Shown: positions 9,361 to 19,224, numbered from the stretch's first letter. The stretch: 64,000 nt of DNA from Pseudomonas sp. RIT-PI-S (GCF_025642975.1 NZ_JANZKJ010000001.1:124001-188000); one strand, 5' to 3'. A program made the numbers and translations. Notes: generated by a model from the sequence alone, not told the origin.

Positions 9361-9387
9361 AGGCTCCTTCATAGCCCGAAGGAGCCT
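9361..9387 (+). promoter_or_regulatory. Hairpin that sequesters the phoD ribosome binding site
   Basis: AGGCTCCTTC (9361-9370) pairs perfectly over 10 bp with GAAGGAGCCT (9378-9387) around a 7-nt loop. The Shine-Dalgarno GAAGGAG is the right arm and the phoD ATG follows three bases later. There is no T-tract, so it is a poor intrinsic terminator for fruA. Confidence 0.75.
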
Positions 9388-9390
9388 GCC

Positions 9391-10944
9391 ATGAGCCCAT
9401 TTCCCATTGCCCGCCGCCGCTTGTTGCAGGGGGTAGGCGCAGGCCTGTTGCTGCCCGGCCTGGCACCGGCGGTGCTGGCCTCGGTCAAGGACCGCCCGCA
9501 ACTCACCGATGGCGTGCAATCCGGCGACCCGCTCGGCGACCGGGCGATGATCTGGAGCCGCTGCGATCGCCCGGCCAAGATGATGGTGGAGTGGGACACC
9601 CGTAGCGTGTTCAGCCAGCCGCGGCGGGTGATGTCAGGCCTGGTGGACGCCAGCAGTGACTTTACCGGGCGGGTAGAGCTCACCGGCTTGCCTGCCGGCC
9701 AGGCCATTTTCTACCGCGTGTGGTTCGAGGATGCCAACACGGGCGTGGCCAGCGAACCGTGGTTCGGCCACTTGCGCAGCGTGCCGGCCCAGGCCCGCGA
9801 TATTCGCTTCGTCTGGAGTGGCGATACCGTGGGGCAGGGCTTCGGTATAAACCCTGATATCGGCGGGATGCGCATTTATGAGGCGATGCGCCTGCGCCTG
9901 CCAGATTTTTTTATCCACAGCGGCGACACTATCTATGCGGACTCCCCGGTTCCGGCGCAGCTCACCACCGAGGATGGGCGGCTATGGCGCAACGTCACCA
10001 GCGAGTCGAAGAGTAAGGTGGCCGAGACGCTGGCTGACTATCGCGGCAACTATCGCTACAACCTGATGGATGAGAACGTTCGGCGGTTCAACGCCGAGGT
10101 GCCGCAGATCTGGCAATGGGACGACCACGAAGTAGTGAACAACTGGTCACCCAGCAAGCAACTGGACAACCGCTATCACACCCAGGACATCCAGCAACTG
10201 GTGGCTCCGGCGCGCCAGGCCTGGTTGGAGTACGCACCCATGCGTCCGCAGCAGGCCGACAGCGGCAGGCGTGTATACCGGCGCATCGGTTATGGCCCGG
10301 CCCTGGATGTGTTCGTGCTGGACATGCGCAGCTATCGCGGCGGCAACGATGCCAACCTGGGCGAGGTGATGAACGCTGATAGCGCCTTCTTGGGCCGCGC
10401 GCAGCTGGACTGGCTCAAGGCCGAGCTGGCGGCTTCCAAGGCGCAGTGGAAGGTGATTGCCGCAGACATGCCGATTGGCCTGGGCGTGCCGGACGGCGAA
10501 GTAAGCCCTGGCGTCGGCCGCTGGGAGGCCATCGCCAACGGCGACAATGGCCCGGCCAAGGGGCGCGAGCTGGAGATTGCCGAGCTGCTGGGCCACTTGC
10601 GCCGCCAGCAGGTACGCAACACGGTGTGGCTCACTGCCGATGTGCATTATTGCGCGGCCCACCATTACCACCCCGACCGTGCGGCATTCCAGGATTTCGA
10701 GCCCTTCTGGGAATTCGTGGCCGGGCCGCTGAATGCTGGCAGCTTCGGCCCAAACCCGCTGGACCTTACCTTTGGGCCGGAGGTGGTATTCCAGAAAGCG
10801 CCGCCTGCGCAGAACACCTCACCGTTCGCCGGCTATCAGTTCTTCGGTGAGGTGAACATCGCAGCGCAGAGCGGCGAGTTGACCGTCACCCTGCGCGACC
10901 TTGATGGCGTCGCGGTGTTCGAGCGCACTTTGCCGCCAGTGTGA
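9391..10944 (+). CDS. phoD: PhoD-type alkaline phosphatase/phosphodiesterase, Tat-exported
   Basis: Exported phosphoesterase of 517 residues that releases phosphate from organic phosphate esters outside the cytoplasm. The N terminus has a twin-arginine signal (RRRLLQG followed by a hydrophobic stretch and an Ala-rich cleavage region near residue 30). Metal-site motifs typical of PhoD are seen in order: WSGDTVGQG, IHSGDTIYAD, WDDHEVVNNW and TADVHYCAAHHYHPD. It follows fruA by 83 bp with no clear terminator and has its ribosome binding site inside a hairpin. I saw no convincing Pho box in the short upstream gap, so regulation by phosphate is not evident. Confidence 0.92.
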   Translation: MSPFPIARRRLLQGVGAGLLLPGLAPAVLASVKDRPQLTDGVQSGDPLGDRAMIWSRCDRPAKMMVEWDTRSVFSQPRRVMSGLVDASSDFTGRVELTGLPAGQAIFYRVWFEDANTGVASEPWFGHLRSVPAQARDIRFVWSGDTVGQGFGINPDIGGMRIYEAMRLRLPDFFIHSGDTIYADSPVPAQLTTEDGRLWRNVTSESKSKVAETLADYRGNYRYNLMDENVRRFNAEVPQIWQWDDHEVVNNWSPSKQLDNRYHTQDIQQLVAPARQAWLEYAPMRPQQADSGRRVYRRIGYGPALDVFVLDMRSYRGGNDANLGEVMNADSAFLGRAQLDWLKAELAASKAQWKVIAADMPIGLGVPDGEVSPGVGRWEAIANGDNGPAKGRELEIAELLGHLRRQQVRNTVWLTADVHYCAAHHYHPDRAAFQDFEPFWEFVAGPLNAGSFGPNPLDLTFGPEVVFQKAPPAQNTSPFAGYQFFGEVNIAAQSGELTVTLRDLDGVAVFERTLPPV

Positions 10945-10991
10945 CGCCAGCCGACCTCTGTGAGAGCAGGCGCCAACCCGCAAACTGGGCG

Positions 10992-13343
10992 CTAATAAAC
11001 ATCCCGGCGGTAGCGGCCACTTTCCATCAAGCCTTCCACCGCCGCATCCCCGAGCAGTTCGCGCAGGGTGTGATCAACCTCTTGTGCCATGCCTTCCAGG
11101 CTGCCGCACAGATAGATCGCGGCGCCGTCGGCCAGCCAGTGCCGCAGGCCAGTTGCCGCCTCGCGCAGCACATGTTGCACGTAGCGTTTTTGCGCCTGAT
11201 CGCGGGAAAACACCGGGTCCAGCCGCGCTAGATCGCCCTGTGCGGCCCAGGCGGACAGCTCGGTTTCGAAGTAGAAGTCCGTCGCTTGGTTACGCTCGCC
11301 GAAAATCAACCAGTTGCGCCGCTGCCCGGCGTCAATGCGCGCCTTGAGCAGGCTGAGCAAGCCGGCCAGGCCACTGCCATTGCCGATTAGAATCAGCGGC
11401 CGGTCATCGTCAGGTAGGTGGAAGTTACTGTTGCGCCGCAACCGGACGTCGATGCCGCTGCCTGGGGTGACCTGCGTGGTCAGCCAGCCGGAGCACAGCC
11501 CCAGCGCGCCGTTTGCCAGGCGATGCTGGCGCACCAGCAGGCGTAAGGTGCCCTCGCTTGGCAGCGAAGCGATGGAGTAGGCCCGCGGTTGTGTCGCCAA
11601 CGGTTGACCAGGGGGGATCACTTCCAGCAAGTCCCCAGCCTCCCAGTGCGCACCCGCGGGAGGCGCGAGCTCCAGCAGGAACAACGGCGCGCCTGCGCTA
11701 CCCGGGTTGAGCAGGCTGCGCTCGACCAACGGCCATGGCTCGATCATAGGCGGCCCAGCATGCTTATCACCCACTGCGCAATGGCGGCTCAAGGCATGCT
11801 GCCAGCGTTGCAGGCTGGCCGTATCGGCGTTGTCTACTTCCACCGGCGGGAACAGCGCCTGGGCCCCCTGGCTATCGAGCCAACTGCCCAGCCGTCGGCC
11901 GAAGCCGCAGAAATCGTCGTAGCTGCGGTCGCCCAGCGCAAGCAGGCCGTACTGCAACTGGGGCAGGGGCCATTGCCGCGCCGCCAGTTGCTTCTCGAAC
12001 AGGCGGGCGGCGTCGGGCGCCTGGCCGTCGCCGAAGGTACTAACCACGAACAGTGCCTGCCGCGCGGCCTTGAGATCGCTCTCGCTCACCGCGCCTAGGC
12101 TGATCACGCGGGCACCCTGGCCGCTCGCCTGAAGTTGGGCAGCGGCCTGCCAAGCCAGTTGTTCGGCCAGGCCGCTCTGGCTGGCGAAGGCTACCAGCCA
12201 GCCTTCGCGCTGACCGTCCAGGCCTTGGCTGCTGAGGCGTACATGGCGCGCCTTGCGCCGGCGGTCCAGGTACAACAACCAGCCGGTCACGAAAAACAGC
12301 GGCATGCACAGGCTGGCGGCAGTCATCAGCAAGCGGCCGGGCAGCCCAAAAAAGCTACCGGTGTGCACTGCATAATTGCTCGTGAACAGCTGCTCGCCGA
12401 GCCCCTGAGCGGCATACCGTTCATGCTTGAGCACAGCGCCGGTAAGCGGGTCGAGCTCCATCGGATTGAAAGCACGATCGTGCGGCGAGCTGGTTAACAG
12501 GTAAAAGGCATTCGCGGGTTGGCCGGGCGCCGCCGGCAGGCGCAGGTTGAAGCTGCTCAGGTCCGGCCCCGCGGCCTGGCGGATGGACTGCCAGATAGCG
12601 TCTACGTTTGCCTGCGGCGCAGCCCCGGAGGCAACGCGGCCGCGCCGCTCTGCGCCCTGGTGTTGCATCGACGTGCCCGTGAGCAGGCGCGAGGCGCCGT
12701 CGCGGAACCAGTCATAAGACCAAATCAGCCCCGTGCAGGCGGCCACCAGGTAAAACAGCAGGCACCAGGTACCCGCCACGGCGTGCAAGTCCCAGTGGAA
12801 GGCCCGCCCACGCTTGGCCCAGTTGAGGGTCAACCAGGCCCGCCAGGCCAGCGCCTTTCTTGGCCAGCGCAGGTACAAGCCAGACGCACAGAAAAACAGC
12901 AGCACCAGGGTACAGGCGGCGGTGATCTGCTTGCCGATTTCGCCCACAGCCAGGAAGCGGTGAAGCTGCAACACGAAACCGAAGAACGCCTGCCCCGATA
13001 CCCGCCCCTGCAGGTTGCCGGTAAAGGGGTCGAAGTAGCGTTGCGGGCCGCGCCGCTCGCCGGGCGCCGGCGCGTAAAATACCTGCGAGGCCTGGCCGCT
13101 GGTGGTATCGATCCACAGCCCGTTGACCTTGCCCGGGTATTGCGCCTCCAGCCGCTCGATCAGTTGGGAGGGCGGCAGTACGCCGGCCTCGCGCACTTGC
13201 ACTTTTAGTGTGGAAGGGTTGAGCGCCAGGAGGATCTCTTCCTGAAACGAATACAGCGCCCCCGTGATGCCCATCAGCGATAGCACCAGGCCCGCGGAAA
13301 TCCCGAACAACCAATGAAGCTGGAAAATCGTTTTCTTGAACAC
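10992..13343 (-). CDS. piuB: PiuB-like PepSY/flavodoxin/FAD-NADPH ferric reductase
   Basis: Inner-membrane flavoprotein of 783 residues, expected to pass electrons from NADPH through FAD and FMN to ferric siderophores or iron in the periplasm. The N-terminal third is a PepSY-TM region with four membrane segments ([20 protein letters not shown] near residue 12, then about 140-165, 190-215 and 335-360). A flavodoxin domain begins near residue 382 ([14 protein letters not shown]) and a sulfite-reductase-like FAD/NADPH module fills the C terminus ([22 protein letters not shown]). The start is GTG. It lies directly downstream of piuA on the same strand, as in the P. aeruginosa piu region, but a terminator separates them. 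Confidence 0.9.
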   Translation of the reverse strand: MFKKTIFQLHWLFGISAGLVLSLMGITGALYSFQEEILLALNPSTLKVQVREAGVLPPSQLIERLEAQYPGKVNGLWIDTTSGQASQVFYAPAPGERRGPQRYFDPFTGNLQGRVSGQAFFGFVLQLHRFLAVGEIGKQITAACTLVLLFFCASGLYLRWPRKALAWRAWLTLNWAKRGRAFHWDLHAVAGTWCLLFYLVAACTGLIWSYDWFRDGASRLLTGTSMQHQGAERRGRVASGAAPQANVDAIWQSIRQAAGPDLSSFNLRLPAAPGQPANAFYLLTSSPHDRAFNPMELDPLTGAVLKHERYAAQGLGEQLFTSNYAVHTGSFFGLPGRLLMTAASLCMPLFFVTGWLLYLDRRRKARHVRLSSQGLDGQREGWLVAFASQSGLAEQLAWQAAAQLQASGQGARVISLGAVSESDLKAARQALFVVSTFGDGQAPDAARLFEKQLAARQWPLPQLQYGLLALGDRSYDDFCGFGRRLGSWLDSQGAQALFPPVEVDNADTASLQRWQHALSRHCAVGDKHAGPPMIEPWPLVERSLLNPGSAGAPLFLLELAPPAGAHWEAGDLLEVIPPGQPLATQPRAYSIASLPSEGTLRLLVRQHRLANGALGLCSGWLTTQVTPGSGIDVRLRRNSNFHLPDDDRPLILIGNGSGLAGLLSLLKARIDAGQRRNWLIFGERNQATDFYFETELSAWAAQGDLARLDPVFSRDQAQKRYVQHVLREAATGLRHWLADGAAIYLCGSLEGMAQEVDHTLRELLGDAAVEGLMESGRYRRDVY

Positions 13344-13382
13344 GTGGCCTGCCTGCTGGCGATTCTCAAGAAGCTGAACAGC

Positions 13383-13411
13383 AAAAACCCCGCTGACCGA
13401 AGTGAGCGGGG
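13383..13411 (-). terminator. Intrinsic terminator after piuA
   Basis: Read on the minus strand, CCCCGCT and AGCGGGG form a 7-bp GC stem, with partial further pairing inside the loop, followed by TTTTT. It lies 18-46 bases past the piuA stop and before piuB, so part or all of piuB expression probably needs read-through or its own promoter. Confidence 0.85.
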
Positions 13412-13428
13412 TACGCCGGGCTTGGGGG

Positions 13429-15690
13429 TTAGAAGTGGAAGTTGGTGCTCAACAGCACTGTGCGCCCCGCAGCCTGGCTCGCGAAGTGCGAAGCATAGGC
13501 CTTGTCGTAATAGGTTTTGTCGGTGAGGTTCTGCACGTTGAGCTGGAAGTCCAGATGCTTGTTCAGCTTGTAGGCCGCCATTGCGTCATAACGAGTGTAC
13601 GACGGCACGTAGACGGTGTTGCCTGCGTCCCCGAACACTTGATCCACATAGAACGCGCCGCCGCCGATGGTTACCTTCGGCATCAACTGATAGGTCGTCC
13701 AGAGGCTGGCGCTGTTTTTCGGGGTGTTAGGCATCTCGTTACCCGAATATTGCGCAGCGCCCGCGGTGACCGCGCCGTTACGGCCCGTGAGGCCAGCGTT
13801 GACCAGTTCGCTGTCCAGGTAGCTATAGCCCGCGAAGACCTGCCACTTGTCGGTGATCTTGCCGCTGGCCGACAACTCGACGCCGTCTACGCGGGACTTA
13901 CCAGCGTTCTGGTAGGTATTGGCATCCACCAGGATGCGCGTGTTGTCTTTTTCAGTGCGGAAGATTGCAGCAGTAAGGGATACGCGTTCGTTGAACAGGT
14001 CCCACTTGGTGCCGATCTCGTAGTTCTTCGTGGTTTCCGGCTCAAGGTCGCTGGACACCACGCCTGTGACCAGCGGGTTGCCTTCGGAACCGTCGCCGAT
14101 CAGCCCGCCTGGCGGGGTGGCCGAGGTGGCGAAGGAGGCGTAGATGCTGCCGTTTTCTGCCGGCTTGTAGGTGATGCCCGCCTGCCAGTTCCAGAAGTTG
14201 CTCTCATTGGTGGCTTGGGTGGTCGCCGAATGGGAGGTGGTATCGAAGCTGTCGTAGCGAGCGCCCAGGTTGAGCAGCCATTGCGGGTCCAGCTCGATGG
14301 TGTCGAAGGCGTAGAGCGAGCGGGTGTCGGCTGCGGTTTCGGTGGTTGCCCGGTTACGGGTGATGGTGCCGCCGTAGTTGTCGTCCGGGTTCGGGTTGCT
14401 CAGCGAGGTGCAGTTGCCCGATACGCTATTGCCGTTGCCGGTGGGCGAGCAGTTGGTTAGCGCACTGGTGCTGTAGGTGTAGCCACTCACCCGAGTTTTC
14501 TCACGGGTCAGTTCCAGGCCGGTGGAGTAGCTGTTCTTGAAGCCCAAGGCATGGAACTCGCCAAACAGGTCGGTCTGGTTGGTGGTGGTTTCGGTCACCG
14601 ACACCCGCGAGTTGGCGCGGCGCCATACGGTGCCGTATTGGCTCACGTTGCGCTTGCTGTCGTCCGGCTGGGTGAGGATGTAGTCCTGCCCGGTGTTGCC
14701 GTGGCGCAGGGTGTTCTTCAACGTCATACCGTCGTTGAAGTCATGTTCGAAGGCGATGGTGCTGATATCCGCGCGTGTCTTGCGGAAATCTCGGTCTTTG
14801 AGGCCGTAGAAGTTATCGCTGTCACCGCCGTCGTTCGGCTTGTCGTGCACGTGCGCGGTGGCGGTTCTGGACGAATACCCATAGGGGATGCCGGAATCTG
14901 GCAGGTCGTCGCTTTCCAGGTGGTAATAGCTCAGGTTCAGCCGGGTATCGGTACCCAGGCCGAACGTTACCGAAGGTGCGACGCCCCAACGGTCATAGTC
15001 GATCGCGTCACGGCCGGCGACGTTTTGCTCGTGGCTCATCAAGTTGAGGCGGAAGGCTGCGGTATCGAGGAATTTGCGGTTCACGTCGAGGGTGTAGCGG
15101 CGGGTCTGGTCGGAGCCATAGACGAAACCGCCATCGAGGAAGTCGTAGTCCTTGGGCAACTTGCTTACCAGGTTAAGGCTACCACCGGCGCTGCCGCGGC
15201 CGCCGAACGCCGAGTTCGGGCCCTTGCTGATCTCAATCGATTCGATGTCGAAGATTTCACGGCTCTGGGCGCCAGCGTCGCGCACACCGTCTATATACGT
15301 ATCGCCCTGGGCATCGAAGCCGCGAATGATCGGCCGGTCGCCCTGTGGGTTGCCGCCTTCGCCAGCGCCGAAGGTGATGCCTGGCACGGTACGCAAGGCG
15401 TCCTGCAGGTTAAGGGCAGCGGTGTCTTTGATGACTTGTTGTGGCACCACCGTTACAGCACGGGGCGTGTCGCGCAGAGGGGCGGTGTACTTCTGCGAGG
15501 CGGATTGTTCGGTCTGGTAGGAATCGGCCGGGGCCTGTTCGGTGACCGAGGTCGCGCCTAGTGTGATGGCCTTGTTGTCCGCCTCGGCGGCCTGGGCCAT
15601 CTGAGCGGCGGACACGGTGCTGATGGCTACCCCTACAGCGGACGCGAGCAGCCGCGGCGAGCCGTGGAATTGTTTGTATTGGCGTGACAT
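13429..15690 (-). CDS. piuA: TonB-dependent siderophore receptor PiuA
   Basis: Outer-membrane receptor of 753 residues of the PiuA/Fiu/CirA catecholate group. The signal peptide ends near residue 35 (AAQMAQAAE). It is followed by a likely TonB-box region (ITLGATSV), a plug domain ([34 protein letters not shown]) and a 22-strand barrel ending in the C-terminal signature STNFHF. PiuA homologues take up catechol siderophores and catechol-bearing beta-lactams such as cefiderocol. It is divergent from piuC across a region with Fur-like boxes. The specific siderophore is inferred from the family only. Confidence 0.93.
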   Translation of the reverse strand: MSRQYKQFHGSPRLLASAVGVAISTVSAAQMAQAAEADNKAITLGATSVTEQAPADSYQTEQSASQKYTAPLRDTPRAVTVVPQQVIKDTAALNLQDALRTVPGITFGAGEGGNPQGDRPIIRGFDAQGDTYIDGVRDAGAQSREIFDIESIEISKGPNSAFGGRGSAGGSLNLVSKLPKDYDFLDGGFVYGSDQTRRYTLDVNRKFLDTAAFRLNLMSHEQNVAGRDAIDYDRWGVAPSVTFGLGTDTRLNLSYYHLESDDLPDSGIPYGYSSRTATAHVHDKPNDGGDSDNFYGLKDRDFRKTRADISTIAFEHDFNDGMTLKNTLRHGNTGQDYILTQPDDSKRNVSQYGTVWRRANSRVSVTETTTNQTDLFGEFHALGFKNSYSTGLELTREKTRVSGYTYSTSALTNCSPTGNGNSVSGNCTSLSNPNPDDNYGGTITRNRATTETAADTRSLYAFDTIELDPQWLLNLGARYDSFDTTSHSATTQATNESNFWNWQAGITYKPAENGSIYASFATSATPPGGLIGDGSEGNPLVTGVVSSDLEPETTKNYEIGTKWDLFNERVSLTAAIFRTEKDNTRILVDANTYQNAGKSRVDGVELSASGKITDKWQVFAGYSYLDSELVNAGLTGRNGAVTAGAAQYSGNEMPNTPKNSASLWTTYQLMPKVTIGGGAFYVDQVFGDAGNTVYVPSYTRYDAMAAYKLNKHLDFQLNVQNLTDKTYYDKAYASHFASQAAGRTVLLSTNFHF

Positions 15691-15890
15691 CGGAAACCTC
15701 CCCAGGTGTGAGGCGGCGCAGAATAGGGCAAACGCTTATTGGTATCAATTGAGAAATAATGCTATTTGCGCCTGCTTTACATTCTTTACATTTGGGCCCC
15801 GAGGCGGTCGTTTTGCCAAAACGAAGCACCGCTTGCCGAAGTTAAGTGGGAATCAATATCATTGCGCCCTGTTCGCTCGAGGCCCCCCGC
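15691..15890. promoter_or_regulatory. piuA/piuC divergent promoter region with Fur-like boxes
   Basis: The 200-bp gap is AT-rich for this genome. The best Fur-like 19-mer is at 15848-15866 (GGGAATCAATATCATTGCG, 11 of 19 matches to the classical GATAATGATAATCATTATC by hand count), just upstream of piuC. A second, weaker candidate (about 10 of 19, minus strand) lies within roughly 15740-15776, upstream of piuA. Both would fit iron repression of the two divergent units. Confidence 0.6.
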
Positions 15891-16571
15891 ATGATCATCC
15901 AGATTCCCGCGCTGTTCACTGCGCAAGAAGTGGCTCGCATCCGTGAGGCGCTGGCGGCGGCCGACTGGGCCGACGGCAAGCTCACCGCCGGTTATCAATC
16001 GGCCAAGGCCAAGCACAACCTGCAGTTGCCCGAGAGCCACCCGCTGGCGAGGGAAATCGGCAGTGCTCTGCTCGAACGCCTCTGGGCGAGCCCGCTGTTC
16101 CTGTCCGCAGCGCTGCCGCACAAGATCTTCCCGCCGTTGATCAATTGCTATCGGGATGGCGGCAGTTTCGATTTCCACATCGACAACGCCGTGCGTCAAC
16201 CGCGTGGTGGCGGCGAGCGGCTGCGCACGGACCTATCCTCCACGCTATTTCTCAGTGACCCGGCGGACTACGACGGTGGTGAGCTGGAGATCCAAGACAC
16301 CTTCGGCACCCAGGCGATCAAGCTCGCCGCCGGTGACCTGCTGCTGTACCCCGGCACCAGCCTGCACAAAGTGCGGCCAGTGATACGCGGCGCGCGTTAC
16401 GCGGCGTTCTTCTGGACCCAAAGCCTGGTGCGTGAAGACGCCCAGCGAGCATTGCTGTTCGAGATGGACGGCGCGATCCAGGCGTTGACCGCAGACGTGC
16501 CCGAGCATCCGTCGTTGCTGCGGCTGACCGGGACCTACCACAACTTGCTGCGCCGCTGGGTGGACGTATGA
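15891..16571 (+). CDS. piuC: Fe(II)/2-oxoglutarate dioxygenase, PKHD-type hydroxylase PiuC
   Basis: Cytosolic 226-residue 2-oxoglutarate-dependent dioxygenase of the PiuC/YbiX family. The iron triad is His96 and Asp98 (FDFHIDNAV) and His159 (SLHKVRP), with Arg169 as the likely 2-oxoglutarate ligand. The physiological substrate is unknown; a role with siderophores or iron release is inferred from its constant place beside TonB receptors. I choose the ATG at 15891 because the family starts MIIQIP and an earlier GTG at 15846 would overlap the Fur-like box. Its stop overlaps the next gene (ATGA). Confidence 0.93.
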   Translation: MIIQIPALFTAQEVARIREALAAADWADGKLTAGYQSAKAKHNLQLPESHPLAREIGSALLERLWASPLFLSAALPHKIFPPLINCYRDGGSFDFHIDNAVRQPRGGGERLRTDLSSTLFLSDPADYDGGELEIQDTFGTQAIKLAAGDLLLYPGTSLHKVRPVIRGARYAAFFWTQSLVREDAQRALLFEMDGAIQALTADVPEHPSLLRLTGTYHNLLRRWVDV

Positions 16572-17335
16572 GCGGCTGGACGCTTCGTCGCGAAGACGCC
16601 CTGGACAGCGCCTCGTTGCAGGACCGCTTGGCCGAGTCGCCGGCGCGCGCCGCGCAAGCCATCCTTGCCGCGGCGGCCGCCGGGGCGATAGACGCTCAGG
16701 CGCTGCTGGGGCAAATCCTGCTCGACGGCCGCGGCATCGAGCGCGACCCGCCGCTGGCCTTGCGCTGGTTTGCCATCGCAGCGCAGGCGGGGCACCTGAT
16801 GGCGATGAACATGCTTGGCCGTTGCCACGAGCACGGTTGGGGCTGCGAAGCCAATCCTGCTCTGGCCGCCCAGCATTATCGTGCGTGTGGCGAGCGCGGG
16901 CTGGACTGGGGCTTGTATAACCTGGCAAACCTGCTGGCCACCGGCCGGGGCGTGGCACGCGATGACGTGGCTGCCGTGGGCTGCTACCAGCGCGCGGCGC
17001 ACATGGGCCATGCCAAATCCATGAACCTCTACGGGCGCTACCTGGAAGAGGGGCAGGTAGTGCCCAAGGATGAACCGGCTGCCCATCGTTGGTATCGACG
17101 GTCGGCCGAAGCCGGGGACTTTCGCGGCCAGTTCAGCCATGCCGGTGTGTTGATCAGCGCCGGCCAGCTTGAGGAAGGCCTGGTTTGGCTGGAGAAAGCG
17201 CGCAAGGGTGGGCATGGCCGTTTCCGTGCAGTCGCGGCCGCGGCCCTGGCCCAGGCGCGGCAGCCTGAGGTACGTGCGCTGGCGGCTGTCTGGCGCAGCG
17301 AGGAAACCTTTGCCGGTTCCGGTCAAACCGCCTAG
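16568..17335 (+). CDS. Sel1-repeat (TPR-like) protein of the piu locus
   Basis: A 255-residue protein made largely of Sel1-like helical repeats from about residue 33 to 235 (for example [58 protein letters not shown]). Such repeats form protein-binding surfaces. There is no signal peptide, so it is probably cytosolic. It overlaps the piuC stop by four bases and matches the PA4516 position in P. aeruginosa, so it may assist PiuC; no function has been shown that I know of. Confidence 0.85.
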   Translation: MSGWTLRREDALDSASLQDRLAESPARAAQAILAAAAAGAIDAQALLGQILLDGRGIERDPPLALRWFAIAAQAGHLMAMNMLGRCHEHGWGCEANPALAAQHYRACGERGLDWGLYNLANLLATGRGVARDDVAAVGCYQRAAHMGHAKSMNLYGRYLEEGQVVPKDEPAAHRWYRRSAEAGDFRGQFSHAGVLISAGQLEEGLVWLEKARKGGHGRFRAVAAAALAQARQPEVRALAAVWRSEETFAGSGQTA

Positions 17336-17348
17336 CAGCAAGCATCCC

Positions 17349-17368
17349 GGCTCCAACCAAAAGGAGCC
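17349..17368 (+). promoter_or_regulatory. Hairpin that sequesters the ribosome binding site of the 17374 gene
   Basis: GGCTCC (17349-17354) pairs with GGAGCC (17363-17368) around AACCAAAA. The right arm holds the Shine-Dalgarno GGAG and the ATG lies five bases further on. It has the same design and arm sequence as the phoD hairpin. Confidence 0.65.
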
Positions 17369-17373
17369 ACACC

Positions 17374-17895
17374 ATGACGCAACCCTACACACAGGCACTG
17401 TCCTTCGTCGCCACCCTTGAGGTGCTCAATACCGATGCGCCTGGGCCCGTGGGCACTTGGGAGATCCAAGGCACCAGCAGCCATGGAACCACCCTTTGGC
17501 ATGGTGGCAGTTGGCTGACCAGCAACGGCCGCACCGATCGCCCAGCCCAGCGTTTCTGGTTCGGCGCGGTGGAGTTTGCCGACACCGGCACGCTGTTCGA
17601 GATCCGCCTGTGGCGCAGCCGCGGCCCGGAAAATAACGTGCGGGTAGAAATAAGCCGCAATGGCTACCTTGGGTTGTATCCACTGACCCCGGCGATCGGC
17701 CCATTTTTCCGGTTGGAGCAGCGGGGTGAACAGGTGCATATCGAGACGGTCGATGGTCGGCCACTGCGGGTCGGCTACGACCATTCGGCTTGGACGACCG
17801 GCCGCAAGGGGCATTACCTGAACCTGGAGCATGGCCCCGTCGCAGAGTTCGCGATGCAGATCATCGAAGGCGCGGTCGCTGAGCCGGAGGCGTGA
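17374..17895 (+). CDS. Protein of unknown function, beta-rich, at the end of the piuC operon
   Basis: A 173-residue protein that I do not recognise. The sequence is rich in aromatic residues, glycine and alternating hydrophobic residues, with no signal peptide and no membrane segment. The C-terminal half looks like two related strand-rich units (RVEISRNGYLGLYPL..FFRLEQRG and QVHIETVDGRPLRVGY..HYLNLEHG), which recalls beta-trefoil or fascin-like folds; this is only an impression. AAAAGGAG lies at good spacing before the ATG, inside a hairpin. It starts 38 bp after the Sel1 gene on the same strand and is probably cotranscribed with piuC, so it may be iron-regulated. Confidence 0.75.
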   Translation: MTQPYTQALSFVATLEVLNTDAPGPVGTWEIQGTSSHGTTLWHGGSWLTSNGRTDRPAQRFWFGAVEFADTGTLFEIRLWRSRGPENNVRVEISRNGYLGLYPLTPAIGPFFRLEQRGEQVHIETVDGRPLRVGYDHSAWTTGRKGHYLNLEHGPVAEFAMQIIEGAVAEPEA

Positions 17896-17915
17896 TAGTA
17901 GGCAATGGCGCCTAC

Positions 17916-17951
17916 CACATTCGCGGCCGGGGCTACCCGACCGTGAATGTG
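17916..17951. terminator. Hairpin between convergent genes
   Basis: CACATTC-G-CGG and CCG-T-GAATGTG form an almost perfect inverted repeat between the stop of the 17374 gene and the stop of speC. It has no T-tract, so a termination role is only likely from its position. Confidence 0.4.
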
Positions 17952-17958
17952 CCGGGAT

Positions 17959-19122
17959 TTACAGGTAGTAAGACTTCAACGGTGGGAACCCATTGAATTC
18001 CACAGCGCTGTAACTGGTGGTGTATGCGCCGGTCGACAGCCAATACAAACGATCGCCGCTAGCCAGGTTCAGCGGCAAGCCGTATTTGTAGTGTTCGTAC
18101 ATGATGTCGGCGCTGTCACAGGTTGGGCCGGCAATCACCACTTCCTCGACTTCGCCGTGCTTCTCGACCCAGATCGGAAACTTGATCGATTCGTCGGTGG
18201 TTTCGATCAGCCCGGAGAACTTGCCCACGTCCGTATAGACCCAGCGCTCGACCGCGGTGCGGGACTTGCGCGCCACCAGCACCACTTCGCTGACGAGGAT
18301 GCCTGCGTTGGCAATCAGCGAACGGCCGGGTTCGAGGATGATTTCCGGCAGGTCGTCGCCGAAGTCTTCCTTGAGGAAACGGATGATTTCCTCGGCATAG
18401 GTTTCTAGGCTGTTGGTGCGGGTGATGTAGTTGGCCGGGAAGCCGCCGCCCATGTTGATCAGCTTCAGCTCGATGCCGTCTTCGGTTTTCAGGCGCTCGA
18501 AGATCACCTTCACTTTGGCGATGGCGGCGTCCCACACACTGATATCGCGCTGCTGCGAGCCTACGTGGAAGGACACGCCATAAGGCACCAGGCCCAGATC
18601 GCGGGCGAGGATCAGCAGGTCCATGGCCATGTCGGTCTGGCAGCCGAACTTGCGCGACAGCGGCCAGTCTGCCGTGGTGGAGCCTTCGGTGAGAATGCGC
18701 ACATACACCTTGGAGCCCGGCGCCGCCTTGGCAATGTTGCGCAGGTCGGCCTCCGAATCGGTGGCGTACAGGCGCACGCCTTTTTCATAGAAGTAGCGGA
18801 TGTCCTTGGATTTCTTGATGGTGTTGCCGTAGCTGATGCGCTCCGGGCCCACGCCGCGCCCCATCACTTTATCCAGCTCATAGATCGACGCGATGTCGAA
18901 GCTCGAGCCTTTGTCGCGCAACAGGTCGATGATCTCGACAGCCGGGTTGGCCTTCACCGCGTAGTACACCTTGGCAAATTCGAAACCCGCGCGCAGGTCG
19001 TCGTACGCCTGGCTGATGATCTGGGTATCGATCACCACGAACGGGGTTTCCTGGGTGTCGGCGAAAGCCTTCATTTTCTGGAAGGTTTCGCGAGGGTAGT
19101 AATCTTCGACCTTGATCGTCAT
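17959..19122 (-). CDS. speC: Ornithine decarboxylase SpeC (alanine-racemase-fold, PLP)
   Basis: A 387-residue fold-type III PLP decarboxylase that makes putrescine from ornithine. The PLP lysine is Lys57 in VYYAVKANP; FHVGSQ, GGGFPANY and EPGRSLIANAG are cofactor-binding segments. The active-site cysteine supplied across the dimer interface is Cys335 in GPTCDSADIM. The ATG at 19122 has GAGGAG at proper spacing. Some relatives also accept lysine, so strict substrate choice is not certain. The gene has a long leader with a promoter, tandem repeats and a terminator-like hairpin upstream. Confidence 0.93.
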   Translation of the reverse strand: MTIKVEDYYPRETFQKMKAFADTQETPFVVIDTQIISQAYDDLRAGFEFAKVYYAVKANPAVEIIDLLRDKGSSFDIASIYELDKVMGRGVGPERISYGNTIKKSKDIRYFYEKGVRLYATDSEADLRNIAKAAPGSKVYVRILTEGSTTADWPLSRKFGCQTDMAMDLLILARDLGLVPYGVSFHVGSQQRDISVWDAAIAKVKVIFERLKTEDGIELKLINMGGGFPANYITRTNSLETYAEEIIRFLKEDFGDDLPEIILEPGRSLIANAGILVSEVVLVARKSRTAVERWVYTDVGKFSGLIETTDESIKFPIWVEKHGEVEEVVIAGPTCDSADIMYEHYKYGLPLNLASGDRLYWLSTGAYTTSYSAVEFNGFPPLKSYYL

Positions 19123-19224
19123 ACAAAGCACTCCTCGGGCAAGCGTGAATGAAAGTGGCTGAACTGAACGCCCTCCGTATCCCCACTTTGGTTCGCCTAC
19201 TTCCCAAGGCACGTCGCCGAAAGC

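Noticed and set aside
9361..9387. Hairpin before phoD as the fruA terminator
   Set aside because: No T-tract follows and the right arm is the phoD ribosome binding site; a structural role at the start codon fits better, though partial termination is not excluded.
13402..15561. Two long plus-strand open frames opposite piuA
   Set aside because: Shadow of the receptor gene; piuA has full domain structure and the signal peptide on the minus strand.
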